From Polyangium spumosum (GTDB lineage Bacteria; Myxococcota_A; Polyangia; Polyangiales; Polyangiaceae): DNA of 64,000 nt. A program made the position numbers and the translations under genes. Below, piece by piece: positions 56,618 to 64,000 of the stretch (the first letter of the stretch is position 1; each line of letters opens with the position of its first letter). The notes below the pieces were generated by a model. That model ran no database searches, was not told the DNA's origin, and saw nothing but the letters and a program-made list of their open reading frames with translations. The DNA lies in the NCBI RefSeq assembly GCF_009649845.1, contig NZ_WJIE01000003.1:62001-126000 (forward strand), read 5' to 3'.

Positions 56618-56692
56618 CAGGAATCGCTCTTCTCGCTGCAAGGTACCCTCCAACACGACGCCCTCACGCCGCTCGACCGCAGGCCCATCCAT

Positions 56693-58204
56693 TCACGGGC
56701 ACGCCTGATCCGCCACCACCACGTCATCGACGTTCCACGACCCCACCTTCAGCGACATGCCCCCCACGCTGACGCCGAACCGCACCCGCATCGCGGCATT
56801 CTTGTACGCCGTCACGTCGTGCTGCAAGTACGTCCACCCCTTCCCGACGACCGGCGAATCCTGGACCCGCGGGGGCGGGCCGCTCGACCATAACCGCACC
56901 CACGCGGCCCCATCCCATACCTCGATCGCGTTGTCCATGTGCGGCGCGAAATCGCTGTTCAGCCACCGATGGAAGCCGAACACCACCGTCCCCTCGGCGC
57001 CCGACGTGTCGAACGCGGGGCTCTCCAGCCAATGGAAGGGATGCGCGACCGTCGACGCCGCGCCGCCGATCACCACCCCGGCCACCCCGTTGTCGGCTGT
57101 CGACGTGTGATCGAGGCCTGGGTCCGCGCCGAATGCGTCACCGCTCGATTCCTTCGCCGGCCCGATCGCCCACTCGGGGCCGAGGAGCCACCCTCGCTCG
57201 TTGCTCGAAAAATCCTCGCGGAAATAGACCCGCGGCCCGGTCGCCGTCACGCACACGCCGGCCGCGCAGACCTCGCCCGTCGTGCACGCGAGCCCGTCGT
57301 CGCACGCCGCCCCCTCGTTCGCAGCGACGCCGCCGATGCACGCGCCATTCGCGCATTTCGTCTCGGCCCTGCAGGGGTCCCCGTCGTCGCACGCCGCGCC
57401 TTCGTTGCCTGGCGACGCCACGCAGATATCCGCCGCCTCGTCGCACGTCGCCGTCCAGCACGCCGAGGGCGCGGCGCACGGCCTCGGGCCCCCTGCCCCG
57501 CAGACGCCGGCCTGGCAGAACTCGCCCAGGGTGCAGAACGAGCCGTCATCACAGGGTTTTCCCTCGTTTGCGGCGACGACCTCGCACTGCCCGCCCGCGC
57601 ACCGACCGGCCTTGCAGTCCTCGGCCTTCGCCTCCCCGCACGCTCCGCCGTCGTTCGCCGGGATGGCCACGCACCCTTTCGCAGGGTCGCAGATCCCCTT
57701 CGTGCATGGACCATCGAGCGCCGTGCAATCCACCGCGACCGCGCCTACGCAAGCGCCATTGCTGCACGCGCCCCCCGCGGCGCAGAGATCGCCAGTGTCG
57801 CAGGTCGCGCCTTCGTTGCCGACCATGCTCGTGCAGGCCCCCGCGGCCTCGTCGCAGACCCCGATGTGACAGTCGTCCGGCGACGCGCACCCCCGCGAGG
57901 CGCCTCCGACGCAAACGCCGCCGCGACAGCTATCGTCGATCGTGCAAAACAGGCCGTCGTCGCAGGCGCCAAGCTCGCTCGCCGGCACGGCTTCGCATGA
58001 GCCGTTGATACAGGCCGCCGCCCGGCACGGCCCTGCGAGCACCTCGCAATCCGAGGCGCGTGTACATCCCCCGGCGATGCCTCCCCCCGCGCCTCGCGCG
58101 TCGCCGCCGCCGCCCGCCGCGCAGCCCGCCCCGAGCGTCAGCCCGAGCAGAACGAACCCTGCCGCTCTCGCTCTCGTGTACGGCATGCCTCTCCTCTCGC
58201 TCAT
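56693..58204 (-). CDS. Cys-rich lipoprotein with beta-sandwich C-terminal domain
   Basis: A 503-residue predicted lipoprotein (LTLGAGCAAG). About 300 residues of Cys-rich units (CDDGLFCTIDDSCRGGVCVGG, CDDGSFCTLGEFCQAGVC, CDDGLACTTGEVCAAGVC) precede a C-terminal beta-sandwich (VYFREDFSSNERGWLLGPEW, FHWLESPAFDTSGAEGTVVFGFHRW, SWNVDDVVVAD) of the kind often seen in secreted carbohydrate-binding modules. ATG 58204 overlaps the stop of the upstream gene as ATGA, so translation is coupled. Confidence 0.85.
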   Translation of the reverse strand: MSERRGMPYTRARAAGFVLLGLTLGAGCAAGGGGDARGAGGGIAGGCTRASDCEVLAGPCRAAACINGSCEAVPASELGACDDGLFCTIDDSCRGGVCVGGASRGCASPDDCHIGVCDEAAGACTSMVGNEGATCDTGDLCAAGGACSNGACVGAVAVDCTALDGPCTKGICDPAKGCVAIPANDGGACGEAKAEDCKAGRCAGGQCEVVAANEGKPCDDGSFCTLGEFCQAGVCGAGGPRPCAAPSACWTATCDEAADICVASPGNEGAACDDGDPCRAETKCANGACIGGVAANEGAACDDGLACTTGEVCAAGVCVTATGPRVYFREDFSSNERGWLLGPEWAIGPAKESSGDAFGADPGLDHTSTADNGVAGVVIGGAASTVAHPFHWLESPAFDTSGAEGTVVFGFHRWLNSDFAPHMDNAIEVWDGAAWVRLWSSGPPPRVQDSPVVGKGWTYLQHDVTAYKNAAMRVRFGVSVGGMSLKVGSWNVDDVVVADQACP

Positions 58205-60249
58205 TTTGGCGGCACGAGGGTGCAACGCTCGTTGATGCAAACGAGATCGCGATCCTCGCAGCAATCCGCGCTCGTCACGCAGACCTCGAGCTCGTCCGAG
58301 CACGTGCCGTCCGGCGGACCACATCGCAAAGCCGGGGGATTTCCCTTGGGATCACATCGCCCGCCGCAGCATTGCACGCCGCTCTCGCAGGCCTCGCCGT
58401 CCTTCCGGCACGGCTCGAGGACCCAGAAGCCGCGCGTGTTGCCCGACTCGAGCTCCTGCCCCGCGAGGTAAAACGCGGGGTGCGAGGGATCGACGCCGGG
58501 CGGCGCGTCGATGTCGATGGCGGCGATCCAGAGCCGCTTGGTATCCGTCTCCGGCCCCGTCAGCTTGTTCCCATAGGTGCGGCGCGAGGTGAACATGACC
58601 CAGAAATAACCTCCGGAGGCGAAAGGAGCGACGGACGGGATGTAGTTCTTCCGTTCGTCGCGGTCGCCCGCGGGCATGGCGCCGTCGCCATTCAATCGCT
58701 GGAGATAGACCGGCAGCTTGGTCACCCGGTCGACGGCGAGCAGCCGCCCCTCGTTGACGGGGGTCGTCTCTTTCCAGGTCGCGAGATCGCCGCTCTGGCC
58801 GTCCTGATACACGACATAACGGCCGTCGGGCGTGAACGAGGGCCACGAGAGGTGGTGTCCGACCTTGGGTGCGGCGAGGACATCGTAATCGCTGAACGTC
58901 CGGCTCGCCGCGTCGTACCGGAGGATGGCGAGGACGCTCGGGTAAGGGAAGACGGGGTCGCGATCCGTGAACGCGAGCCAGGCGCCGTCGTGCGAGAAGG
59001 CAGGCGTCTGCGCATGATATGATTCGATCCCGCTCGACGGGATCACGACGCCCGCGCGCGTCCGCAATTCGCTCGCGAAGGGCCCCGCCGAGGAGCCGGC
59101 CGTGTTGGGAGGCCAGTACCCACCAGGCAGGGCGCTCGTGACCAGGACGTCGCCGCCTTTCGGATAAAGCGCGGCGAACGCGGCTCGCTCCGGCTCCTTC
59201 CAGAGGAGCGGGGGATCGATGCTCGCCGCAGAGAGATCGAAGGTGCCGCCGGGCCCGTCATGGTTCGCGGCCGCGAGGGTGGACCCGTCGGCGGAGACGC
59301 CGTGACACACGGTGCAGCCGCCGATCAGCACCTCCGGGCTCTTGGCCCCGGCCTTGATTCGCATGACCGCGCCCGTCTTCTGGGCGAGCAAAGAGTCGTA
59401 CGTGTTGTAATAAATGGAACCGTGGAGGGCGCCGGGCGCGAGCCGCCACGTCCGTGAGATCGGTCCGTATTTCTTGCCCCCGGAGAGCTTCTCGACGCGG
59501 ACCTCGACCTGCGCGCCGCCCGCCGAGGCGCCGAGCGCGTCCCAGGCGGGCTGTGACATCACGAGACGTGTGCCCTTCGAGCCCTGGTTGAAGAACCCTT
59601 CGTACTCGAAGTCGCTGGCCACGATTCGGACCGAAAACACCTCGCCGGGCGCGCTTCCTTCGCTCAGATGGATCTCCGGCGCGGGTATGCCGCGAGGAAA
59701 GACCGTATCATCATAAGGATAAAGGAACCGAAAATCAGGATCCACGAGCCCCGGAGGGCCCCGGAGCGCGTCGATCTGCGCAGGGACGAGGCCAGGATCG
59801 GTATCGACGGCGCGGATCCGCACACGGAGCGTGGTCGCGGTCGCGTATGCGCCGTGAGCGCAGCGCACCTGAACCTGTCCGGCGCGCTGGCCGTTCGGGG
59901 TGAACACGCCCGCCGACGAGAGGACGCCGAGGTCGCCGTGCCCCAGGGAAAACGTGACGTCGGGGAGGGCCGCGCCGGTGAGGTTGTCGATACACTTGAA
60001 AGCCACGGTCTGCCCCGCGAGCGGCAAGGCCAGCGAGAGGACGGGGCTCTCCGGGTCGAGCCGGAGGCGATCGGAGACCCCTGCGTCGAACGAATCGCCG
60101 CCCCCGCCCTCGGATCCAGCCATGCTCGTCGTACCCCCGAGCGGATTGGCGCACGAGGTGAGCGCGAGCCACCCGGCGAGAGCCATGCGCGAGACGCGCC
60201 TGGAGAGACGACCGTGCCTGGCGCACGGGGCAATGAGCTTCGACATCAT
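58201..60249 (-). CDS. TolB-like propeller lipoprotein with one c-type haem motif
   Basis: A 682-residue predicted lipoprotein (WLALTSCANP) with Ig-like strands early (DVTFSLGHGDLGVLS, VFTPNGQRAGQVQV), a haem motif CTVCHGVSADG in the middle, and beta-propeller blades of the TolB type (PAFSHDGAWLAFTDRD, PSFTPDGRYVVYQDG, FWVMFTSRRTYG). It ends with Cys-rich CCGGRCDPKG and CCEDRDLVCINERC knots. The precise start is unsure: two adjacent ATGs (60249, 60246) or GTG 60282. It heads the operon continuing into two Cys-rich lipoprotein genes; a sigma-54 promoter lies 74-89 bp upstream. Confidence 0.8.
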   Translation of the reverse strand: MMSKLIAPCARHGRLSRRVSRMALAGWLALTSCANPLGGTTSMAGSEGGGGDSFDAGVSDRLRLDPESPVLSLALPLAGQTVAFKCIDNLTGAALPDVTFSLGHGDLGVLSSAGVFTPNGQRAGQVQVRCAHGAYATATTLRVRIRAVDTDPGLVPAQIDALRGPPGLVDPDFRFLYPYDDTVFPRGIPAPEIHLSEGSAPGEVFSVRIVASDFEYEGFFNQGSKGTRLVMSQPAWDALGASAGGAQVEVRVEKLSGGKKYGPISRTWRLAPGALHGSIYYNTYDSLLAQKTGAVMRIKAGAKSPEVLIGGCTVCHGVSADGSTLAAANHDGPGGTFDLSAASIDPPLLWKEPERAAFAALYPKGGDVLVTSALPGGYWPPNTAGSSAGPFASELRTRAGVVIPSSGIESYHAQTPAFSHDGAWLAFTDRDPVFPYPSVLAILRYDAASRTFSDYDVLAAPKVGHHLSWPSFTPDGRYVVYQDGQSGDLATWKETTPVNEGRLLAVDRVTKLPVYLQRLNGDGAMPAGDRDERKNYIPSVAPFASGGYFWVMFTSRRTYGNKLTGPETDTKRLWIAAIDIDAPPGVDPSHPAFYLAGQELESGNTRGFWVLEPCRKDGEACESGVQCCGGRCDPKGNPPALRCGPPDGTCSDELEVCVTSADCCEDRDLVCINERCTLVPPK

Positions 60250-60322
60250 GGAGGGAGGGGCCAAGGGTGCACCTCGATGCACGCGGGTGACATCGAGACA
60301 CCAATGGGATCCATATCATCGA

Positions 60323-60338
60323 TGCATACCCGGTGCCG
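60323..60338 (-). promoter_or_regulatory. Sigma-54 (-24/-12) promoter of the lipoprotein operon
   Basis: Read on the minus strand, CGGCACCGGGTATGCA has GG (60337-60336) and GC (60325-60324) 12 bp apart, with GGCAC and TGCA as in the consensus. Transcription would start near 60312 and enter the propeller lipoprotein gene. Confidence 0.65.
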
Positions 60339-60389
60339 AATCTCCGGCGCGCCTTTCCCGGTGAAAATGACCGTTCCACCCGCGACCCC

Positions 60390-60435
60390 TTGCGCAATTT
60401 TGCGCTCGACGCGCAAGCTTGCCCAAGTTGTGCGT
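60390..60435. promoter_or_regulatory. Second TTGCGCAA-like octamer array
   Basis: Copies: TTGCGCAA at 60390, TTGCGCTC at 60400, ACGCGCAA at 60409 (TTGCGCGT on the other strand), TTGCCCAA at 60419 and TTGTGCGT at 60428. The spacing is 9-10 bp throughout, so all lie on one DNA face. The array is 50-110 bp upstream of the sigma-54 promoter, mirroring the arrangement at 53.8 kb. Confidence 0.65.
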
Positions 60436-60448
60436 TTCTCCTGTCCAC

Positions 60449-60589
60449 TTAGTCCGGGAGGACGGGCGCGGGCGGCGGCGCGGGGGCGGGAGGCGCGGCG
60501 CCGGGCTTCTGGGCGAACGCAGCGGGCTGGTTGCCGAGAGAAACGAATAACCCGAGGGCGAGTGCGAAGAAGGAAGAGCCGCGAAACAT
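60449..60589 (-). CDS. Small secreted Pro/Ala-rich peptide
   Basis: A possible 46-residue product: a signal peptide (FFALALGLFVSL, cleavage near AAFA) and a 20-residue Pro/Ala tail ending VLPD. The tail resembles the Pro/Ala linker after the signal peptide of the TonB receptor at 49.7 kb, and the DNA in both places shares a long identical GC-rich string. It may be a real small exported peptide or the stump of a lost gene. Confidence 0.4.
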   Translation of the reverse strand: MFRGSSFFALALGLFVSLGNQPAAFAQKPGAAPPAPAPPPAPVLPD

Positions 60590-60705
60590 CGGCGGGCCGA
60601 CTCTACCGCGCCCCGCCTCCCCTGTCCCGAACGGCCCGGGGCTCACTCACAAGTCTCCAACTGGGAATCGTTTTACGCACTTGCCACAGGGGAGAGAGGG
60701 CGAAG

Positions 60706-60847
60706 TGGAAAACTTTTACTCGCGACCCTCGAGGGGGAGTCCAAATTTGTGAAAAGTTTGCGTGGTGCCCTCACGTAGCGAGGGCGAAGTGGAAAAATTT
60801 TCCAGATCTTGGTCTCCTGAGAGTCCCCTTTCTGGAAAACTTTTCCA
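60706..60847. repeat. Phased palindromes TGGAAAA-N-TTTTCCA upstream of ppdK
   Basis: In the 336-bp gap before ppdK, perfect 15-bp palindromes occur at 60790-60804 (central A) and 60833-60847 (central C). A half-perfect copy lies at 60706-60720 (TGGAAAACTTTT then ACT) and a degenerate one at 60749-60763 (GTGAAAAGTTTGCGT). Start-to-start distances are 43, 41 and 43 bp, about four helical turns each. Copies 60696 and 60780 also share the flank GAGGGCGAAG. These look like operators for a dimeric regulator, with ppdK the likely target. Confidence 0.75.
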
Positions 60848-60925
60848 CCTGGGCCTCGCTCACCGAAGGCCGGGTCCAAAACGGTTCCTCTTGCGCCCTG
60901 CACGTCAACCATGGAAGGAAGCGCC

Positions 60926-63685
60926 ATGGCGAAGCGCATCTACTTCTTCGGGGGCGGGCAGGCCGACGGCGACGGGACGCAGAAGGCACTGCTCGGCGGC
61001 AAGGGCGCGGGGCTCCACGAGATGACCCGGCTCGGCATCCCCGTGCCGCCCGGCTTCACGATCACGACGGAGGTCTGCACGGCCTTCTTCGCCTCGGGCG
61101 GGAAGATGCCTGACGGCGTGATCGACGAGGCGCGCGACGCCATCCGGCGGGTCGAGGAGATCGTGGGCAGCCGCTTCGGCGACCCCTCGAACCCGCTGCT
61201 CGTGAGCGTGCGCTCGGGCGCGCGCGCGTCGATGCCCGGGATGATGGACACGATCCTGAACCTCGGCCTGAACGAGGCGATCGTGGCCGGCCTCGGCGAG
61301 CGCACGAAAAACGCGCGCTTCGCGCTCGACGCCTACCGCAGGTTCATCGTGACGTACGCGGACGTGGTGCTCGGGCTGCACCGGAAGCGCTTCGACGACG
61401 CGCTGGAGATCGCCCGGCGCAAGGCCGCCGCGGCGCGCGGGATGGTGGAGGCGCAGAGGCTCACGGTGGCGGAGCTGCAGCGCAAGCTGCCCGACTCGAT
61501 GTTCGACGAGGAGACACTTCGTTCGCTCGTGAAGGAGCAACGCCGCATCGTGCAGGAGGAGACGGGCGCGCCGTTCCCGGACGATCCGTGGGCGCAGCTC
61601 GAGGGCGCGGTCGTGGCGGTGTTCCGGAGCTGGAACAACAACCGCGCGAAGACCTACCGCAAGATGCACGACATCCCCGAGGCGTGGGGCACCGCGTGCA
61701 ACGTGCAAGCGATGGTGTTCGGCAACCTCGGTGAAGACTCGGGCACGGGCGTGGCGTTCACGCGGGACCCGTCGACGGGCGAGAAGCGCTTCTTCGGCGA
61801 GTGGCTGGCGAACGCGCAAGGCGAGGACGTGGTGGCCGGCGTACGCACGCCGAACCCCGTCGCGAAGGGTCAAGGCAACGACGAGGGCTCGCTCGAGGTG
61901 CGCATGCCGGAGGCGTACGCGGAGCTCATGCGCACGCAGGAGCGGCTGGAGAAGCACTTCCGCGACATGCAGGACCTCGAGTTCACGGTGCAGTCGGGCA
62001 AGCTGTACCTGCTCCAGACGCGCAACGGGAAACGCACGGGGCGCGCGGGCGTGCGGATCGCGGTGGAGATGGCGAAGGAGGGGCTCATCGATCAACGCGA
62101 GGCGGTGATGCGCGTCGACCCGGCGTCGATCGAGCAGCTCCTGCACCCGACGATCGATCCGAAGGCGCCGAAGAAGCTGCTCGCGCGGGGGCTCCCTGCG
62201 AGCCCGGGCGCGGCGAGCGGGCAGGTGGTGTTCCACGCGGACGAGGCGGAGCGGAAGGCCGCGCAAGGGCTGCCGGTGATCCTGGTGCGCGCGGAGACGT
62301 CGCCCGAGGACATCCACGGGATGAAGGCGGCGAACGGGATCCTGACGGCGCGCGGCGGCATGACGAGCCACGCGGCGGTGGTGGCGCGTGGCATGGGCAA
62401 GTGCTGCGTCGCAGGCTGCTCGGCGGTCGCCGTGAGTTACGAGACGGCGACGATGACCGTGACGATCTACGACGAGCTCGGTCGGCCCACGGACACGGTA
62501 AGCGTGAAGGCGGGCGACGTGATCACGCTCGATGGCGCGACGGGTTCGGTCTACCTCGGCGCGATCCCGACGGCGCCGGCGTCGCTGTCGGCGGAGTACG
62601 AGGAGCTCATGCGCTGGGCGGACACGTCGCGGCGCCTGAAGGTGCTGGCGAACGCGGACACGGGCGCAGACGCGAAGACGGCGCGATCGTACGGGGCCGA
62701 AGGGATCGGGCTCTGCCGCACGGAGCACATGTTCTTCGACGACAAACGGATCGCGGCGGTGCGCGAGATGATCCTCGCCCGCGACGTGGAGGCGCGTAAA
62801 GCGGCGCTCGCGAAGCTCTTGCCCTACCAGCGCGAGGACTTCGTCGCGATCTTCCAGGAGATGTCCGGGCTGCCCGTGACGATCCGGCTGCTCGATCCGC
62901 CGCTGCACGAGTTCCTGCCGCAGGAGCGCAAGCAGATCGAGGAGCTGGCGCAGGTGATGAAGGTCCGGCCGGCGGAGCTCGTGCGCAAGGTGGAGGAGCT
63001 GCACGAGCTGAACCCGATGCTCGGCCACCGCGGCTGTCGGCTCGGGGTGACGTTCCCGGAGATCAACGAGATGCAAGCGCGCGCGATCTTCGAGGCGGCG
63101 TGCGAGGTGGCCGAGAAGGGCGAGGCGCCGAAGCTCGAGATCATGATCCCGCTGGCGATGACGCGGAAGGAGCTCGCGCTGGCGAAGGCGACGATCGTGC
63201 GGGTGGCGAGCGAGGTGTTCGCCGAGAAGGGCCGGTCGGTGGCGTACCTGTTCGGCACGATGATCGAGCTGCCCCGCGCGGCGCTGCGCGCCTCGGAGCT
63301 CGCCGAGGAGGCGGAGTTCATGAGCTTCGGGACGAACGATCTGACGCAGACGACGATGGGGATCTCGCGCGACGACGCGGGGAAGTTCCTCGGGGCGTAC
63401 GTGGAGGCGGGGATCCTGCCGAAGGATCCGTTCCAGAGCCTCGACACGGAGGGCGTGGGCGAGCTCGTGGCGATCGCGTGCGAGCGCGGCCGGAAGACGC
63501 GGCCGAACCTGGAGCTCGGCGTGTGCGGCGAGCACGGCGGTGATCCGGCGTCGATCCGGTTCTTCGAGCGGGTGAAGCTCGACTACGTGTCGTGCTCGCC
63601 GCTGCGGGTGCCGATCGCGCGGCTCGCGGCGGCGCAAGCGGCGCTGGCCGAGGGCGCGGCGACGACGTTGCAGACGACGGCCTGA
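60926..63685 (+). CDS. ppdK: Pyruvate phosphate dikinase
   Basis: A 919-residue enzyme interconverting pyruvate + ATP + phosphate and phosphoenolpyruvate + AMP + pyrophosphate, at the pyruvate/PEP node. The N-terminal ATP-grasp domain opens with GGKGAGLHEMTRLGIPVPPGF. The phospho-carrier His482 sits in GGMTSHAAVVARGMGKCCV. The C-terminal PEP/pyruvate barrel includes GLCRTEHMFF, GHRGCRLGV, EFMSFGTNDLTQ and the catalytic Cys867 in GVCGEHGGDP. Length is slightly above the usual 870-890. ATG 60926 is preferred over 60911 because GGAAGG lies before it. Four phased palindromes upstream suggest dedicated transcriptional control. Confidence 0.95.
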   Translation: MAKRIYFFGGGQADGDGTQKALLGGKGAGLHEMTRLGIPVPPGFTITTEVCTAFFASGGKMPDGVIDEARDAIRRVEEIVGSRFGDPSNPLLVSVRSGARASMPGMMDTILNLGLNEAIVAGLGERTKNARFALDAYRRFIVTYADVVLGLHRKRFDDALEIARRKAAAARGMVEAQRLTVAELQRKLPDSMFDEETLRSLVKEQRRIVQEETGAPFPDDPWAQLEGAVVAVFRSWNNNRAKTYRKMHDIPEAWGTACNVQAMVFGNLGEDSGTGVAFTRDPSTGEKRFFGEWLANAQGEDVVAGVRTPNPVAKGQGNDEGSLEVRMPEAYAELMRTQERLEKHFRDMQDLEFTVQSGKLYLLQTRNGKRTGRAGVRIAVEMAKEGLIDQREAVMRVDPASIEQLLHPTIDPKAPKKLLARGLPASPGAASGQVVFHADEAERKAAQGLPVILVRAETSPEDIHGMKAANGILTARGGMTSHAAVVARGMGKCCVAGCSAVAVSYETATMTVTIYDELGRPTDTVSVKAGDVITLDGATGSVYLGAIPTAPASLSAEYEELMRWADTSRRLKVLANADTGADAKTARSYGAEGIGLCRTEHMFFDDKRIAAVREMILARDVEARKAALAKLLPYQREDFVAIFQEMSGLPVTIRLLDPPLHEFLPQERKQIEELAQVMKVRPAELVRKVEELHELNPMLGHRGCRLGVTFPEINEMQARAIFEAACEVAEKGEAPKLEIMIPLAMTRKELALAKATIVRVASEVFAEKGRSVAYLFGTMIELPRAALRASELAEEAEFMSFGTNDLTQTTMGISRDDAGKFLGAYVEAGILPKDPFQSLDTEGVGELVAIACERGRKTRPNLELGVCGEHGGDPASIRFFERVKLDYVSCSPLRVPIARLAAAQAALAEGAATTLQTTA

Positions 63686-63747
63686 TCCCCCCGCCTCCCC
63701 CCACCCTCCGGCTTTACAGCCGCCGCCTGCCGGTGCACCTTCTCCGC

Positions 63748-64000
63748 ATGGGCATCTTCGACCGGATGGGCAAGGTCATCTCGAGCAACGTCAACGCGCT
63801 CCTCGACAAGGCAGAAGACCCGAAAAAGTCGGTCGATCTGATCATCGAGGAGATGAAGGAGCAGATCCGCGCGGCGCGTAAGGAGCTGGTCGAGGCGGTG
63901 GCGGCCGAGAAGGTGCTGCGCAAGAAGGTCGACGAGATCGACGCCGAGACGCAGAAGTGGGAGCGCCGCGCCGAGCTCGCCCTGAAGGCCGGCGACGAGT
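63748..64000 (+). CDS. PspA/IM30-family protein (partial, runs off the window)
   Basis: First 84 residues of a PspA/Vipp1 (ESCRT-III-like) membrane-stress protein: GIFDRMGKVISSNVNALLDKAEDPKKSVDLI, then a long charged coiled coil (EMKEQIRAARKEL, EKVLRKKVDEIDAETQKWERRAELAL). These proteins coat and repair the inner membrane. ATG 63748 begins the typical amphipathic first helix. It follows ppdK by 62 bp. Confidence 0.9.
   Translation, partial: MGIFDRMGKVISSNVNALLDKAEDPKKSVDLIIEEMKEQIRAARKELVEAVAAEKVLRKKVDEIDAETQKWERRAELALKAGDE

Noticed and set aside
60905..63637. 910-codon minus-strand open frame opposite ppdK
   Set aside because: Arg/His/Leu-rich antisense shadow of a clearly conserved gene.

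Overview
This window looks like a large-genome myxobacterium, most likely of the Polyangium/Sorangium group. This is inferred from very high GC, wobble-GC-rich genes, eukaryote-like Ser/Thr kinases, FHA-linked signalling proteins, and many secreted Cys-rich lipoproteins with Gly/Ser linkers, EGF, fibro-slime and C-type-lectin domains. No rRNA or tRNA gene was recognised. All family assignments come from motif reading, not database searches.

Layout. 1-3.5 kb: minus-strand group of a PQQ-type sugar dehydrogenase lipoprotein, a DNRLRE-like lipoprotein and two oligopeptide ABC-transporter ATPases. 3.7-7.8 kb: a 1357-residue kinase/cyclase-like/AAA/TPR regulator. 7.8-18.9 kb: a double RiPP (ribosomally made, modified peptide) locus. 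Its minus-strand part is a split borosin operon: an OphMA-like alpha-N-methyltransferase, a TPR protein, and a precursor with a SonA-like leader and an Asp/Pro-rich tail. Between the halves lie wrecked amidohydrolase and flavin amine oxidase genes. The second part is a TOMM (azoline peptide) set: a precursor ending in Cys-Phe-Cys-Cys, a B12/radical-SAM RiPP enzyme, an amidohydrolase, a fused leader-binding/YcaO cyclodehydratase, and a sedolisin-like protease with an altered active site.

18.9-31 kb: FHA-GAF histidine kinase, NrfHA nitrite reductase, secreted hydrolase, poly-Asp-tailed haem lipoprotein, phosphatidylserine synthase, membrane proteins and DeoD. 31-45.7 kb: a divergent SecY-like fusion, fibro-slime and EGF-repeat lipoproteins, small membrane proteins, an M1 peptidase and hydrolases. 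45.9-49.7 kb: an operon of kinase, TPR protein, lectin-domain lipoprotein and lipoprotein. 49.7-60.6 kb: a TonB-dependent receptor, an FHA-type sigma-54 activator, and two transcription units of surface lipoproteins. Both units have a sigma-54 promoter and an upstream array of TTGCGCAA-like octamers at about 10-bp spacing, which suggests one small regulon. 60.9-64 kb: pyruvate phosphate dikinase, preceded by palindromes spaced about 42 bp apart, and the start of a PspA-family gene.

Most worth follow-up: the borosin + TOMM double locus, the sigma-54/octamer regulon, the phased palindromes before ppdK, and the zinc-ribbon/SecY-like/DUF2007 fusion.
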